DNA of 64,000 bases from CAVYHX01 sp963768415 (GTDB lineage: Bacteria > Pseudomonadota > Gammaproteobacteria > UBA9214): NCBI GenBank assembly GCA_963768415.1, contig CAVYHX010000031.1, positions 132,959 through 196,958 of the forward strand, given 5' to 3'. Under the pieces are notes generated by a model that saw only the letters and a list, made by a program, of their open reading frames with translations, was not told the DNA's origin and did not search any database. The position numbers and the translations under genes were made by a program. How positions within the stretch are numbered: position 1 is the stretch's first letter; each line of letters starts with the position of its first letter. This document shows, in pieces, positions 15,338 to 25,167 of this stretch.

Positions 15338-17698
15338 GTGACGGACATCACAAAAAACAGCGCTGGCCAGTTCAACCAGCCCGCCATGCGCGGACATAAA
15401 TACCTCTATTCGGGGATTGCTGCACTGGGTGTGGCGGGCGCATATTTCCTGTCGGCACTCGCGGGCCTGCAGCTGGCAGTGGTACACAACAATGTCACCG
15501 CGATCTGGCCACCCAGCGGCATTGCCCTGGCGGCCTTGCTGTTGCTGGGAATTCGCCTGTGGCCTGCCATCACCATCGCGGCCATCCTCGTCAACCTGTA
15601 CAGCGGATTACCGCTGGCAACCGCTGTCGGGATCGCCAGTGGCAATACCCTGGCGGCAGTGACAGGGGTACTGCTGGTTCAACGATTGATCGGGGCCCGG
15701 ATCAACCCGCTGAACAGCATGACCGGTTTGCTGGCACTGGCAGGCGGTGGTGCCCTGCTGGCATCAGTCGTCAGCGCCACGGTCGGCACATCCTCACTGG
15801 TGATCACCGGCGCCGCCGCCATGAGTGGATTTGGCAGCATCTGGCTGACCTGGTGGCTGGGAGACAGTGCCGGAGTCCTCGTCTTCACACCACTGTTACT
15901 GACCTGGTGCCGGCACTGCCCGGTCCGCTGGCATCCAGCGCGCCTGGCCGAGGGTCTGCTCCTGTTAGTGACGCTGGTCGTCACTGTGCAACTGGTCTTC
16001 GGAGGCTGGTTCAGTTTCGCCAGCAAGCACTATCCGCTGTCATTCATCCCGATTTCTGTATTGTTGTGGTCAGCACTGCGTTTCGGAAGACACGGAGCAA
16101 CTGCCGGTACCGCCCTCACCGCGGTGTTCGCCATCTGGGGCACGGTACTCGGCTACGGTCCATTCATCACCGGCGACCTGAACACGTCGCTATTACTGCT
16201 GCAGTTCTATATCGGCGTGACCGGCCTCTCCTCGTTGGCCCTGGCGGTCAGTGTGCATGAGCGCCTGGTATCACAACGACGCCTGCAACTGGTCCAGGAG
16301 CAGATGGAACAACGCATCCAGGCCCGTACCCGGGAACTGGCGGATACTAACATGCGCCTGCAGATCGAAATGGACGAGCGCAAGGAAACACAGGATATGG
16401 CTGCCGGCCTCGGCCAGATCCTCGAGGAGTCGGTCAACGAGATCTATATCTTCGATGCGGATTCTCTCCGGTTTGTCAATGTCAACCAGGGGGCGCGCGA
16501 CAATCTGGGCTATACCATGGAAGAACTCTCCCGAATGACGCCGGTGGATATCAAGCCGGAAGTGTCACAGGAGGTCTTTGTTGGTTTGATAGCGCCACTG
16601 AAAAATGGCAAGCGGAAGCGGCTGCGCTTCGAGACGGTTCACAGCCGCAAGGACGGCTCCCGTTACCCGGTTGAGGCGCACTTGCAACACACCAGACTGG
16701 GAGCCAGACAGGTATTTGTCGCCATCATCCTCGATATCACGGAACGTCAGGAATCGCAGGCAAGACTGAAGCAAGCGGCAACTGTGTTCGATCATTCAAC
16801 CGAATGCATCATGATTACGGACGCCGCCTCTAACATCATCGGCGTAAACAAGGCATTCACGACGGTCACCGGCTACACGGAGGCCGAGGTACTCGGTGAG
16901 CATCCTGGCATTCTCAAGTCCCGCCGTCACTTTCATGATTCTTTCGAGGCCGTCAAAAAATCCATTCCGCATACCGGTCCATGGCAAGGCGAGATCTGGA
17001 ACCGCAAGAAGAACGGCACGGAGTTCCCGTCCTGGATGAGCATCAGCGAAGTACGCGACCAGGCTGAGGTTGTAACGAATTACGTTTGCGTGTTCTCGGA
17101 TATCAGCATGGTGAAGAAGGCGCAGGAGCAGGTCAATCACCTCGCATATCATGACCCGCTAACGAACCTGCCGAACCGCATCCTGTTCAACGACCGCCTC
17201 GAGCATTCCATTCAGTTCAGCAGACGCACAAACAAGCAAATGGCATTACTGTTTATTGACCTTGATGGATTCAAGAATATCAATGATACCTATGGACATG
17301 CAGCCGGAGATTGCGTATTGCAGGAAGTGGCACGAAGGCTGATTAACAGCGTACGTGAAGTGGACACGGTTGCACGACTGAGCGGCGACGAATTCACTAT
17401 CATCCTCGAGGGAATCAACGAGCAACAGAACGTGGTCAATATCGTGGAGAGGATCCTGGCGGATATATCCAGCCCGTTTGTGTTCGGTCAGCACAAGGGC
17501 CTGATTTCGGCCAGCATCGGTATCAGCATGTTCCCCGATGACGGCATGGATGCAGCGACGCTGCTGAACCAGGCGGACAATGCCATGTACCAGTCGAAGA
17601 AGAGCGGCGGCAGACGGTATAGCTTCTACCTCGAGGGAATGATGTCAGGCCACAATACACATTTCACGCAGGAAGATATCCGCAAGAAAGCCAACTAG
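15338..17698 (+). CDS. MASE1-PAS-PAS-GGDEF diguanylate cyclase
   Basis: A GTG start at 15338 gives 786 residues; ATG 15389 is an alternative. Residues about 20-310 are an eight-span MASE1 sensor (NVTAIWPPSGIALAALLLLG is its hallmark). A coiled coil (about 315-355) leads to two PAS domains (about 355-480 and 485-605; NIIGVNKAFTTVTGYTEAE marks the second). The GGDEF domain occupies the last 170 residues: LAYHDPLTNLPNR, FIDLDGFKNINDTYGH and RLSGDEFTIIL. The signature is SGDEF, a substitution tolerated in active cyclases. It should make c-di-GMP from two GTP in response to a membrane or cytosolic signal. It is unlinked to an effector. Confidence 0.93.
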   Translation: MTDITKNSAGQFNQPAMRGHKYLYSGIAALGVAGAYFLSALAGLQLAVVHNNVTAIWPPSGIALAALLLLGIRLWPAITIAAILVNLYSGLPLATAVGIASGNTLAAVTGVLLVQRLIGARINPLNSMTGLLALAGGGALLASVVSATVGTSSLVITGAAAMSGFGSIWLTWWLGDSAGVLVFTPLLLTWCRHCPVRWHPARLAEGLLLLVTLVVTVQLVFGGWFSFASKHYPLSFIPISVLLWSALRFGRHGATAGTALTAVFAIWGTVLGYGPFITGDLNTSLLLLQFYIGVTGLSSLALAVSVHERLVSQRRLQLVQEQMEQRIQARTRELADTNMRLQIEMDERKETQDMAAGLGQILEESVNEIYIFDADSLRFVNVNQGARDNLGYTMEELSRMTPVDIKPEVSQEVFVGLIAPLKNGKRKRLRFETVHSRKDGSRYPVEAHLQHTRLGARQVFVAIILDITERQESQARLKQAATVFDHSTECIMITDAASNIIGVNKAFTTVTGYTEAEVLGEHPGILKSRRHFHDSFEAVKKSIPHTGPWQGEIWNRKKNGTEFPSWMSISEVRDQAEVVTNYVCVFSDISMVKKAQEQVNHLAYHDPLTNLPNRILFNDRLEHSIQFSRRTNKQMALLFIDLDGFKNINDTYGHAAGDCVLQEVARRLINSVREVDTVARLSGDEFTIILEGINEQQNVVNIVERILADISSPFVFGQHKGLISASIGISMFPDDGMDAATLLNQADNAMYQSKKSGGRRYSFYLEGMMSGHNTHFTQEDIRKKAN

Positions 17699-17717
17699 AC
17701 GCGTCCGGCGCGGGCGA

Positions 17718-18089
17718 TTACGGCGGGGCATCACAGTCAACATAGTTTTGCGCCACAAAACGCGGCGTGCAGATACAAAGAAAGATCAAGTCGCGCGCAC
17801 CGGTATTGGTAATTCGCTGGACTGCGCCAGCCGCGATATTCACTATATCCATCGGGCACACCGCTTGCGGCGCCCCGCCATCGATTTCGACCTCGCCCTC
17901 ACCCTCGATAATGACATAACGCTCAATGGTATCCTGTACACGGTGCAATTTCGTGGTAACGCCCGGCTCCAGTCTGGCGCGTGCGACCGAGCAGCCGGGA
18001 TCGAGTCCGGTATTATGCAATTCGGTTATATAGCAGCGCTCCCCGATATAAAATTCAGTCTCCGGTCGGAAATAATCAACAATTTGCAT
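17718..18089 (-). CDS. Cupin-fold protein
   Basis: A 123-residue single-domain cupin starting at ATG 18089 after GGGAGG. Motif 1 is ARLEPGVTTKLHRVQDTIERYVIIEGEGEVEIDG in pattern (G-x5-H-x-H-like, here with only one clear His, then E and a late G), and motif 2 is VNIAAGAVQRITNTG. The first motif has H but not the usual HxH pair, and motif 2 has Gln where a His is common, so metal binding may be weakened. It lies 26 bases downstream of the homoserine acyltransferase gene in the same direction. The substrate is unknown. Confidence 0.8.
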   Translation of the reverse strand: MQIVDYFRPETEFYIGERCYITELHNTGLDPGCSVARARLEPGVTTKLHRVQDTIERYVIIEGEGEVEIDGGAPQAVCPMDIVNIAAGAVQRITNTGARDLIFLCICTPRFVAQNYVDCDAPP

Positions 18090-18115
18090 GGCACATGCCT
18101 CCCTGACAACCCCGG

Positions 18116-19186
18116 TCAGAATTTGATACCGAGAGGGTTCTCCGGGTCTATACCTTCCATAAACGGCAGCTTCCGGTCCTGGTGGGTTAACTGGTAGACC
18201 AGGCCTACCCAGTTACCAACTATGCCCTCAGCCGTGTCGTGCCAGGTATTATCGAGATGTTTACTGACCAGTGCCTCCGGAAACCCGGGAACCTCACGAC
18301 CGGTTTTACGGGCCGCCTCCAGATGCTGCCGATACTCGTCAAGAATGGCTTGCTCCCGGGGTTTGAGATAGTTAACCGGAAACGGCGGGTAATCGGCACG
18401 CTCACCGCCAGCATAGCGCAGCACTTCACGTTTGTACTCCTTCAGCAGAGAGACGGTGTCATATTCCTGATGACCCTGAAAATAGACCACACGTATTCCG
18501 TCTGCACTCACCGCGAGGTGTACCCCGGCCGGGTCGCTTTCGAGCGAGGACATGCAAACCGGCGTGCTCAAACTGCTGACGGCTGATATCGTTGAAGCGT
18601 GAATGCGGCACATCGAACACTGTGTTGACATCGTTTACCAGCGGGTGGCGGGGTTTCATCACCCGATGGGGAAATACACCCCAGCACTTGGCAGGTAACG
18701 CGGCACGTTTCTGCCCATGCTGGAATTGCATGACGGCATGTGTTGCGAGACAGGAACAGAACATCGAGGTGACATTGTCCAGCGCCCAGTCGACCACTTC
18801 CGCAACGGCTGCCAGAAGGCTTCCTGCGACAAATCGGCATGCACGACATTCGCGCCGGTAATGATAAGCGCATCCAGCCCGGCCTCCCGAATTTCATCGA
18901 AAGTATCGTAATACTGATCAATATGCTCCCTGGCAGCGGGACTTCTTGGCAACTCCTGCAGCGTGAAGGGATGCATGTAGAACTGGGCAATGGGATTGCT
19001 TTCACCCACCAGTCGGTAAAACTGCCGTTCGGTCGCGGCCAGCGCCGCATCCGGCATCATATTCAGCAAACCGATATGCAGCTCGCGGATATACTGGTCC
19101 ATGGCCCGGCCCGGATCCAGGATCGTCTGACCCTCCTCGCGCAGTCGCTGGAATGTCGGCAGTGCATTATGGGCAACGATTGGCAT
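18116..19186 (-). pseudogene. metA: Homoserine O-acyltransferase (MetA-type), two frameshifts
   Basis: ATG 19186 follows GAGGAAAT. Frame one reads MPIVAHNALPTFQRLREEG, GLLNMMPDAALAATERQF and ALIITGANVV to about 18800. A one-base loss (TTGCGG for an expected TTGGCGG) shifts to VVDWALDNVTSMFCSCLATHA, which holds the expected nucleophile Cys. A second indel near 18550 shifts to AGVHLAVSADGIRVVYFQGH and the end LDNTWHDTAEGIVGNWVG. All parts together give a full-length, roughly 355-residue MetA-family protein, which transfers a succinyl or acetyl group to homoserine in methionine synthesis. Strong conservation on both sides of each break suggests recent mutation or assembly error. Confidence 0.85.
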
Positions 19187-19330
19187 ACTGATTTCCTCTA
19201 GCGCTTTCCGCTGGCACAAAACTGACAACCCTTCATGTCCGGGCGTGCACAGCGGAAAATCCCGGTCCCTGATGATAGTGGTTTCCGCCCACCCGGCGAC
19301 AAAATGACAGGGCAATGGCTTCCGGATCCG

Positions 19331-20182
19331 CTATCCGGTCCGGGTAATGGCGTTTTCCAGCAATTCCAGGAAGTCCTGCTCGTCACGAACCGCCGCCCAC
19401 TTCGTGCGAGGTAACGGTGTAACCATGCGGTCCGGCAATGGCCTCATAACGCGGCAGACGCGAATGGAACAGGCGCGGAAAGACCCAGCTGGTGAAGTCG
19501 TCCGGATCCATCTCGGCCGCGTAGGACATCCCCTGCAACTGCAGATAGGCCCGCAGCTGCTCTTCCAGGAATTCCGGCCGGTAATACAATGGCTTCGGAT
19601 CACTCTGTGCCCGGCTTATCAGCGTCTCCTCCTCTTCCTTTTCCGTTACCCGGATGTACAGGATCAGAGTGTGCCGGACCAGGAGATCGATCACCGCCGG
19701 CTCGTCCAGCTCACACAGACTGCCGCCGACGTCGTTCACGAAGTTCTGATAGCCGTAGATCTCGTGCGCCTTGCGAATGAACGCGGGTACATCGTGCATG
19801 GCGTCGATCTCCGCCTGACGGTAAAGTGCCTGGCGCCGGGTAAAACTCTTCCAGCGGCACCCCGCCGCGCTCCGGATCACCCAGCTTGCCGATAAAGCTC
19901 AGCACCGGACCCAGATCGTGCACCTTGATGTTGTTACGAATAGTATATCCAGTCGCGGCGCAGCAGGTCATGCAGAAACGGCGTCTGCATCGCCTGCTGC
20001 TTGATCAGATCCAGAATCGGTTCATCCAGGTAACGGGTACCGATTCGGTAGTCGCCCGAGTAGTGGAACCAGTTATGCCGCCGCAGCAGCATTGACAGGT
20101 GGGTCTTGCCTACCCCGGACATGCCCAGCAGGGTGACGCTCTTGTTGTCCCAGCGACGGAATTCCTCGACGGTAAACTTCAT
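19331..20182 (-). pseudogene. Conserved P-loop ATPase, three frameshifts
   Basis: From ATG 20182 the sequence reads MKFTVEEFRRWDNKSVTLLG, with a Walker A in LLGMSGVGKTHLS, then HYSGDYRIGTRYLDEPILD. Shifts near 19940, 19850 and 19395 are needed to continue through IKVHDLGPVLSFIGKLGDP, HDVPAFIRKAHEIYGYQNF and DDFTSWVFPRLFHSRLPRYE to the end DFLELLENAITR. The joined protein is about 280 residues. It resembles a widespread family of small nucleotide-binding ATPases annotated only as ATPase. Its role is unknown. It precedes the homoserine acyltransferase gene in the same direction. Confidence 0.7.
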
Positions 20183-20380
20183 CTTCAGGGTTCTCTGATA
20201 GTCCAGGTGCGGGAGTTTAACCCGAATGCCATGCAGGATCGAAGCATTGCAGCGCTTTCATACGCCGGACGTCCGGTCATGCGGAAGAATGTGGCTGGAA
20301 TCGACAGCCGGCGATACGCGGCAATATAACTGCGATCGCGCAGTCCGAATAAGATGAAAATCGGGTGTAACCGGCCGCTA

Positions 20381-22338
20381 TCAGGATTTTTTTACTTTCC
20401 AGCTGCCCGCGCGCAACCAGTCGGCAAATTGCGTAACGGGCATGGGTTTTGCGATAAAGTAACCCTGCACCTGGTCACAGCCCATACCGCGCAGCATGGC
20501 CAGGGATTCCTCGTTTTCGACACCCTCGGCCACTACCCGCAAGCCCATGTTATGGGCCAGATCCACGGTGGAACGGACGATAATCGCGTCATCGCTGTCG
20601 CTGACCATTTCGAAGACGAACGATTTGTCGATTTTCAGCTCGGCAACGGACAGCCGTTTCAGGTGACTCAGCGATGAATGACCGGTACCGAAGTCATCGA
20701 TGGAAAACTGGATGCCGCTGGCCACCAGCTCGTCCAGCACCTTCGTCACATGGTGGGGATCGGACATCACGGCACTCTCCGTGACTTCCAGAATCAGGGC
20801 CTCGAGCGCGCAGGCCCCGTGTTCCTGAATACATTGCTGCACGTGCGCGGACAGACCAGTCGTCGCGCAGGTTGTACATGGAAAGGTTCACAGCGACGCT
20901 CAGGTCCCATCCCTGGTCGTTCCAGGCCCTGCACTGGGCGCATGCCGAGTCCAGCGCCCAGTAGGTGTAGCGCTTCAGCAGGCCGGTCTGTTCCAGGATG
21001 GGAATAAATATGTCCGGCGGCACCAGCCCGTGCTCCGGATGATGCCAGCGCATCAGGGCCTCCGCCCCGACGATCGCCTGGGTACGCAGATCCAGTTTGG
21101 GCTGATAAAACAATTCCAGCTGCTCGAGATCCAGCGCTTGATGGAGGTCCGCCAATAGGGACAGGCGCCCGGGTGTATTCTGATCAGATTCGGGATTGTA
21201 GACGGATACACCCTCATGATTCTGCTTCGCCACATACATGGCGATATCCGCGCACTTCAACAGGGTTCGCCACATCCACGCCATTCTCGGGATAGACCGC
21301 GATCCCCATGCTGGCGGCGACCATGAAGGTACCCTCTTGCAGGTCGAAGGAATCCCGCAGGGTCTTCTGCAGACGCCTGGCAACCTTGCCAGCCTCTTCG
21401 ACGTCGGCACCCGGCATAACCACTGCGAACTCATCACCACCCAGACGGCCGATGGTGTCCGTCTCGCGCAGCGCTTTCTGCAAACGGATCCCGACCTCTT
21501 TCAGAAGCTCGTCGCCGACATGGTGACCCAGTGTGTCGTTCACTTCCTTGAAACGGTCCAGATCCACCATCAGAATTGCCACGGACTTCTTTTCCCGCTT
21601 GGCGACGTATATCCCCTGCTGCAACCGGTCCTGAATCAGGTGCCGGTTCGAGAGCCCGGTCAGGCTGTCGAAGAGCGCCATGTGTTCCAGATCAGAGTTG
21701 GTCGCCAGCAGTTCCTGGTTGACGACGCGCAGTTCCTCCTGGAAGGCTTCTGCCCGACGCTTCTCCTTTTCCAGCTGCTCGAATGCAGTCGCATTATCAA
21801 TTGCAACGGCCACCTGGCTCGCAAACAGGGTCAGCAGGTCAAGGTCCCGCTCACCGAACAGACCGCCGCCGATCTTGTTCTGGCAGGCTATACCCCCGAG
21901 GAATTGATGCTTGCCGACAAGCGGCACCATGATGGTGCTGCCGATTTCATGCTCCCAGTGAATACGCTCCTCGGCGCCCAGCTCCTGAAGAACTCCACTC
22001 CACCAGGGTTTCTTGTGCTGCCATATCCAGCCACAGACACCGTAATCCAGCGGCAGACTCTCGCCGATGATCTCGTCGACACCCTCCCTGCACCGGCCCG
22101 GTAGGTGTACTCGGTCGATTCCGGGTTGAGTATCGGGATCAGGGTGATTTCGGCCTGGATGAGTCACGCGGCACGCTCCGCGACAAGTTGCAGCAGCTTT
22201 TCCAGATTTAGCTGGCTGCTGATAGCGTCGGCGGTCATCTTGAGCATGCGAATCTCGCGCTCACGCAGGCGCAGCTCTACCTCCAGCTCCTGCACGCGCC
22301 GGGATTCCCTGGTCAGTCGGTAATTCAGTTACGCTCAT
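20381..22338 (-). pseudogene. GAF-GGDEF-EAL c-di-GMP enzyme, multiple frameshifts
   Basis: A coiled N-terminus (RRVQELEVELRLREREIRML) leads to a GAF domain (CGWIWQHKKPWWSGV, STIMVPLVGKHQFLGGIAC), a GGDEF domain with an intact RLGGDEFAVVM signature, and an EAL domain (VGAEALMRWHHPEHG, DDFGTGHSSLSHLKRL, VAEGVENEESLAML, QGYFIAKPMP). All key cyclase and phosphodiesterase residues are present. However, about five indels (near 22330, 22170, 22110, 21260 and 20850) break the roughly 650-residue frame. If the breaks are errors, this would be a dual-domain c-di-GMP enzyme sensing a soluble ligand by GAF. The start ATG at 22338 is tentative. Confidence 0.8.
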
Positions 22339-22514
22339 TCAGTCAATGTTCCAGTCTGGCCAAAACGCCGGCATGGCAAACATCCTCCCCTGAGGAAACC
22401 ATTACTATACAGACGTTAGCGACATGACCCTGCAGGACTTGAACCGGAATTCCGACCTGGGGACCGGCGCCGGGAATGGCGCGCGCGGGCATGCCAGGAC
22501 CACCCCTGCCGTCA

Positions 22515-23330
22515 CTAGTCCTCCTGGGCGAAACTCTTGATGATATAACCACCCGATTTTTCGTCCAGTTCCAGCGTCAGCAGCTTGCGGGCCTGCGCCT
22601 CTTCCAGCAGTTTTCCGAAGGTGCGGAAACCGTGATAGGTCTCGTTGAAGCCGGGCTTGCGGCGCTTCAGGGCCTGCTTGACCATGGAACCCCAGACCTT
22701 TTCCTCCTCGCCACGGTCCTTGAAGACGGCCTCGACCGTCTCCAGCACCAGGTCCAGCGCATCCTGTTTCTTGTCATCCTCGGACTTCGGCACGCTCTTA
22801 CCGGATGCCTTCTTGACGGTGGACTTCTTGCGCGCACGGCGCGGCTTTTTCGACTCGCGCACCAGGTCATCATAAAAAATGAATTCGTCGCAATTTGCAG
22901 TCAGCAGGTCGGACGTGGAATTCTTTACACCAACGCCAATGACCACCTTGTTGTTTTCCCGGAGCTTGCTGACCAGTGGCGAGAAATCGGAATCACCACT
23001 GATAATGACAAAGGTATCGACATGCGACTTCGTGTAACAAAGGTCCAGGGCATCGACGACCATGCGGATATCGGCAGAATTCTTGCCAGACAGGCTCACG
23101 TGGGGGATCTCGATTAATTCAAATGCCGCCTCGTGCATGGTCGCCTTGTATTGCTTGTAGCGCTCCCAGTCACAATAGGCCTTCTTGACGACGATATTTC
23201 CTCTCAGCAGCAGGCGCTCCATGACCCTCTGGATATCGAAGGCTGCGTACTTGGCATCGCGCACCCCCAGCGCAACATTTTCATAGTCGCAGAACAACGC
23301 CATATTCTGTGTGGCCGGTTTACCGTTCAT
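22515..23330 (-). CDS. NYN-domain ribonuclease-like protein with LOTUS/OST-HTH domain
   Basis: A 271-residue protein. Residues 1-165 are a NYN (LabA/DUF88, PIN-like) domain: ALFCDYENVALGV, SLSGKNSADIRMVVDAL and FVIISGDSDFSPLVSKLREN carry the conserved acidic residues that bind a metal and cut RNA. A basic linker (RRARKKSTVKKASGKS) follows. The C-terminal 75 residues (VWGSMVKQALKRRKPGFNE, GFRTFGKLLEEAQARKLLTL) form an OST-HTH/LOTUS RNA-binding domain. The two-domain layout is typical of bacterial NYN-LOTUS proteins, thought to act on RNA. It is intact although the neighbouring upstream region is full of frame breaks. Confidence 0.92.
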   Translation of the reverse strand: MNGKPATQNMALFCDYENVALGVRDAKYAAFDIQRVMERLLLRGNIVVKKAYCDWERYKQYKATMHEAAFELIEIPHVSLSGKNSADIRMVVDALDLCYTKSHVDTFVIISGDSDFSPLVSKLRENNKVVIGVGVKNSTSDLLTANCDEFIFYDDLVRESKKPRRARKKSTVKKASGKSVPKSEDDKKQDALDLVLETVEAVFKDRGEEEKVWGSMVKQALKRRKPGFNETYHGFRTFGKLLEEAQARKLLTLELDEKSGGYIIKSFAQED

Positions 23331-23539
23331 TTCATCCCCCTGTATTATGCCGCTACGTTATCACTAGCCGGCATGCAAACGGGATTCTTCCCGTCCTGTC
23401 TGCATCAGCCCCTACCGGTGCTGCTTCATCATGCCTGCACGTTTGTGGCAGAATGCCGCACAATACGTCTCATCCCGGGTAATGTCACCCGCTGAAGCAG
23501 CATAAAGACGTCGTATCATCACCGGATCCCGATGGAAAC

Positions 23540-24832
23540 ATGAGAACCATCCGCAGCTTTGTCAGGATTTTGATCGCACTGCTGCTGCTATTCGTACTGG
23601 CCGTACCCGTCGTGCTGGTCGTGGCGGGTATCGAGGCTACCCCTCTGGTGGAAGCGGGTGCCGGCCTGTCCCACGAGGATGTCGAACGGATCAAGAAGCT
23701 ACTGAGGCAGCATGATCCCAGGCGCCTGAATGAAGGCGAAATACGCACATTGTCACTGGCCGGACGTGATCTCAACCTGATATTAAACCATGCACCCACG
23801 CGGGTCTGGAACAGCAATATCCGGATTGATCTGCACCCGGCCAGGATTGACGCAGGCATCACGTTCACACTGCCGAAAAACCCGCTCGGCAGTTATCTGA
23901 ATATATCGGCCCAGCTGTCCCGCGCCGCCGATATCCTCATCGTCGACCGGTTCACCATCGGCAGCCTGCGACTGCCTGGTGTGTTGATCAATCCCCTGCT
24001 GCGCCATGTTCACCATACCCTGCTGGCAAACTACGACGATTACCGGGTTCTGATGGCAGCGATTAATGGCTATCGAGTGCATAAGGACCGCCTGGTGCTT
24101 GTTTATCAATGGAATCCGGAGCTGGCCGACAGGCTGCAAGCCCGCGGCAAGGGCCTGCTGTTTTCGGCGGCAGACAAAACCCGGCTCCAGGCACAGCAGC
24201 ACGCGCTGGCAAAAATATCCGGTCAATTCGCCGGACATCGCGTCTCCCTGGCGAAAATACTGCCGCCGCTGTTCGCACTGGCTGCTGCACGTTCGCAGTC
24301 TGCCGGGGCCGACCCGCAGGCGGAAAATCGCGCCGCCCTGATTATCCTCGCAATGTATGCGTTCGGCATCGATGTGCACCGCTTCATTGATATCCCGGGC
24401 ACGGCCGATTATCACTGGATGTCTCTGACCCTGTACGAACGCCATGACCTGGTACAGCACTTTCTCGCATCAGCAGCCATCACGGTGTCCGCCGGTAGTG
24501 GCCTGGCTGCCGCCGCAGGCCTGTTCAAGGAGCTTGACGATTCCCGGGGCGGCACGGGATTCAGCTTTGCCGACCTGCTCGCCGATCGTGCCGGAGTACA
24601 CCTGGCGGAAATGGCCACCGGCTCGAAATCACTGGCACTGGACCTGCAACACCGCATGGGCACGGCCCTGAAAGAGGCAGACTTCATGCCACAGATCGAC
24701 CAGCTGCCGGAAGGCATCATGGAACTGGAATTCAAACAGCGTTATCTCACTACGGATAGCGAGGCGTACCGCATGGTGGAAACCGAAATCCAGCGGCGTA
24801 TCGCTGATTGCAGGCTGTATGATGTCAAATAA
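23540..24832 (+). CDS. Conserved membrane-anchored hypothetical protein
   Basis: A 430-residue protein with one N-terminal hydrophobic span (ILIALLLLFVLAVPVVLVVAG) and a large periplasmic part. Residues 60-150 (IRTLSLAGRDLNLILNHAPTRVW, ISAQLSRAADILIVDRFTIG) are beta-rich and resemble envelope lipid-binding-like proteins. The C-terminal half is helical. Related sequences in gammaproteobacteria are uncharacterised as far as I recall. It is separated by 335 bases from the next operon, so the two are probably not co-transcribed. Function is unknown; an envelope role is inferred from topology. Confidence 0.8.
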   Translation: MRTIRSFVRILIALLLLFVLAVPVVLVVAGIEATPLVEAGAGLSHEDVERIKKLLRQHDPRRLNEGEIRTLSLAGRDLNLILNHAPTRVWNSNIRIDLHPARIDAGITFTLPKNPLGSYLNISAQLSRAADILIVDRFTIGSLRLPGVLINPLLRHVHHTLLANYDDYRVLMAAINGYRVHKDRLVLVYQWNPELADRLQARGKGLLFSAADKTRLQAQQHALAKISGQFAGHRVSLAKILPPLFALAAARSQSAGADPQAENRAALIILAMYAFGIDVHRFIDIPGTADYHWMSLTLYERHDLVQHFLASAAITVSAGSGLAAAAGLFKELDDSRGGTGFSFADLLADRAGVHLAEMATGSKSLALDLQHRMGTALKEADFMPQIDQLPEGIMELEFKQRYLTTDSEAYRMVETEIQRRIADCRLYDVK

Positions 24833-25167
24833 GCGCCTTGACCCTGAAGCATTCCGGGAATAGCGCACTGCCCCGTGCGCCAGATTGTGACAAACTGTAA
24901 AAACTGCAGCGTGGCATGGTTGCCGTCAGCCGAACCGGTGTACGATCAGCGAGTCTTGTCTTGAGATCACCCCGGCAGCCTGCAATACTGTAAAAACAGG
25001 ATCGCAGCACGTTACTGCAGAAACCGCCAACACGCCGGCCATAAAAGCAGGCACGCTTACGCGAGAAGAATACAGGACCGATGCGTCACCTTGCTCCGGT
25101 CACCCAAACACTCATACTGCGGGTGAACCCCCCGCATTCACAACCAACTAGAGGCAGGGAACATCAC
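24833..25167. other. Gene-free stretch before the unknown operon
   Basis: About 335 bases. I see no ORF with a recognisable product. ACTGTAAAAAC occurs twice (near 24893 and 24987). The promoter of the operon beginning at 25168 should lie here but has no clear consensus. Confidence 0.45.

Noticed and set aside
19198..19386. A small Cys-containing minus-strand ORF (KGCQFCASGKR) between the ATPase and metA
   Set aside because: It overlaps the ATPase end in another frame and has no start or ribosome site. The CxxC is suggestive only.
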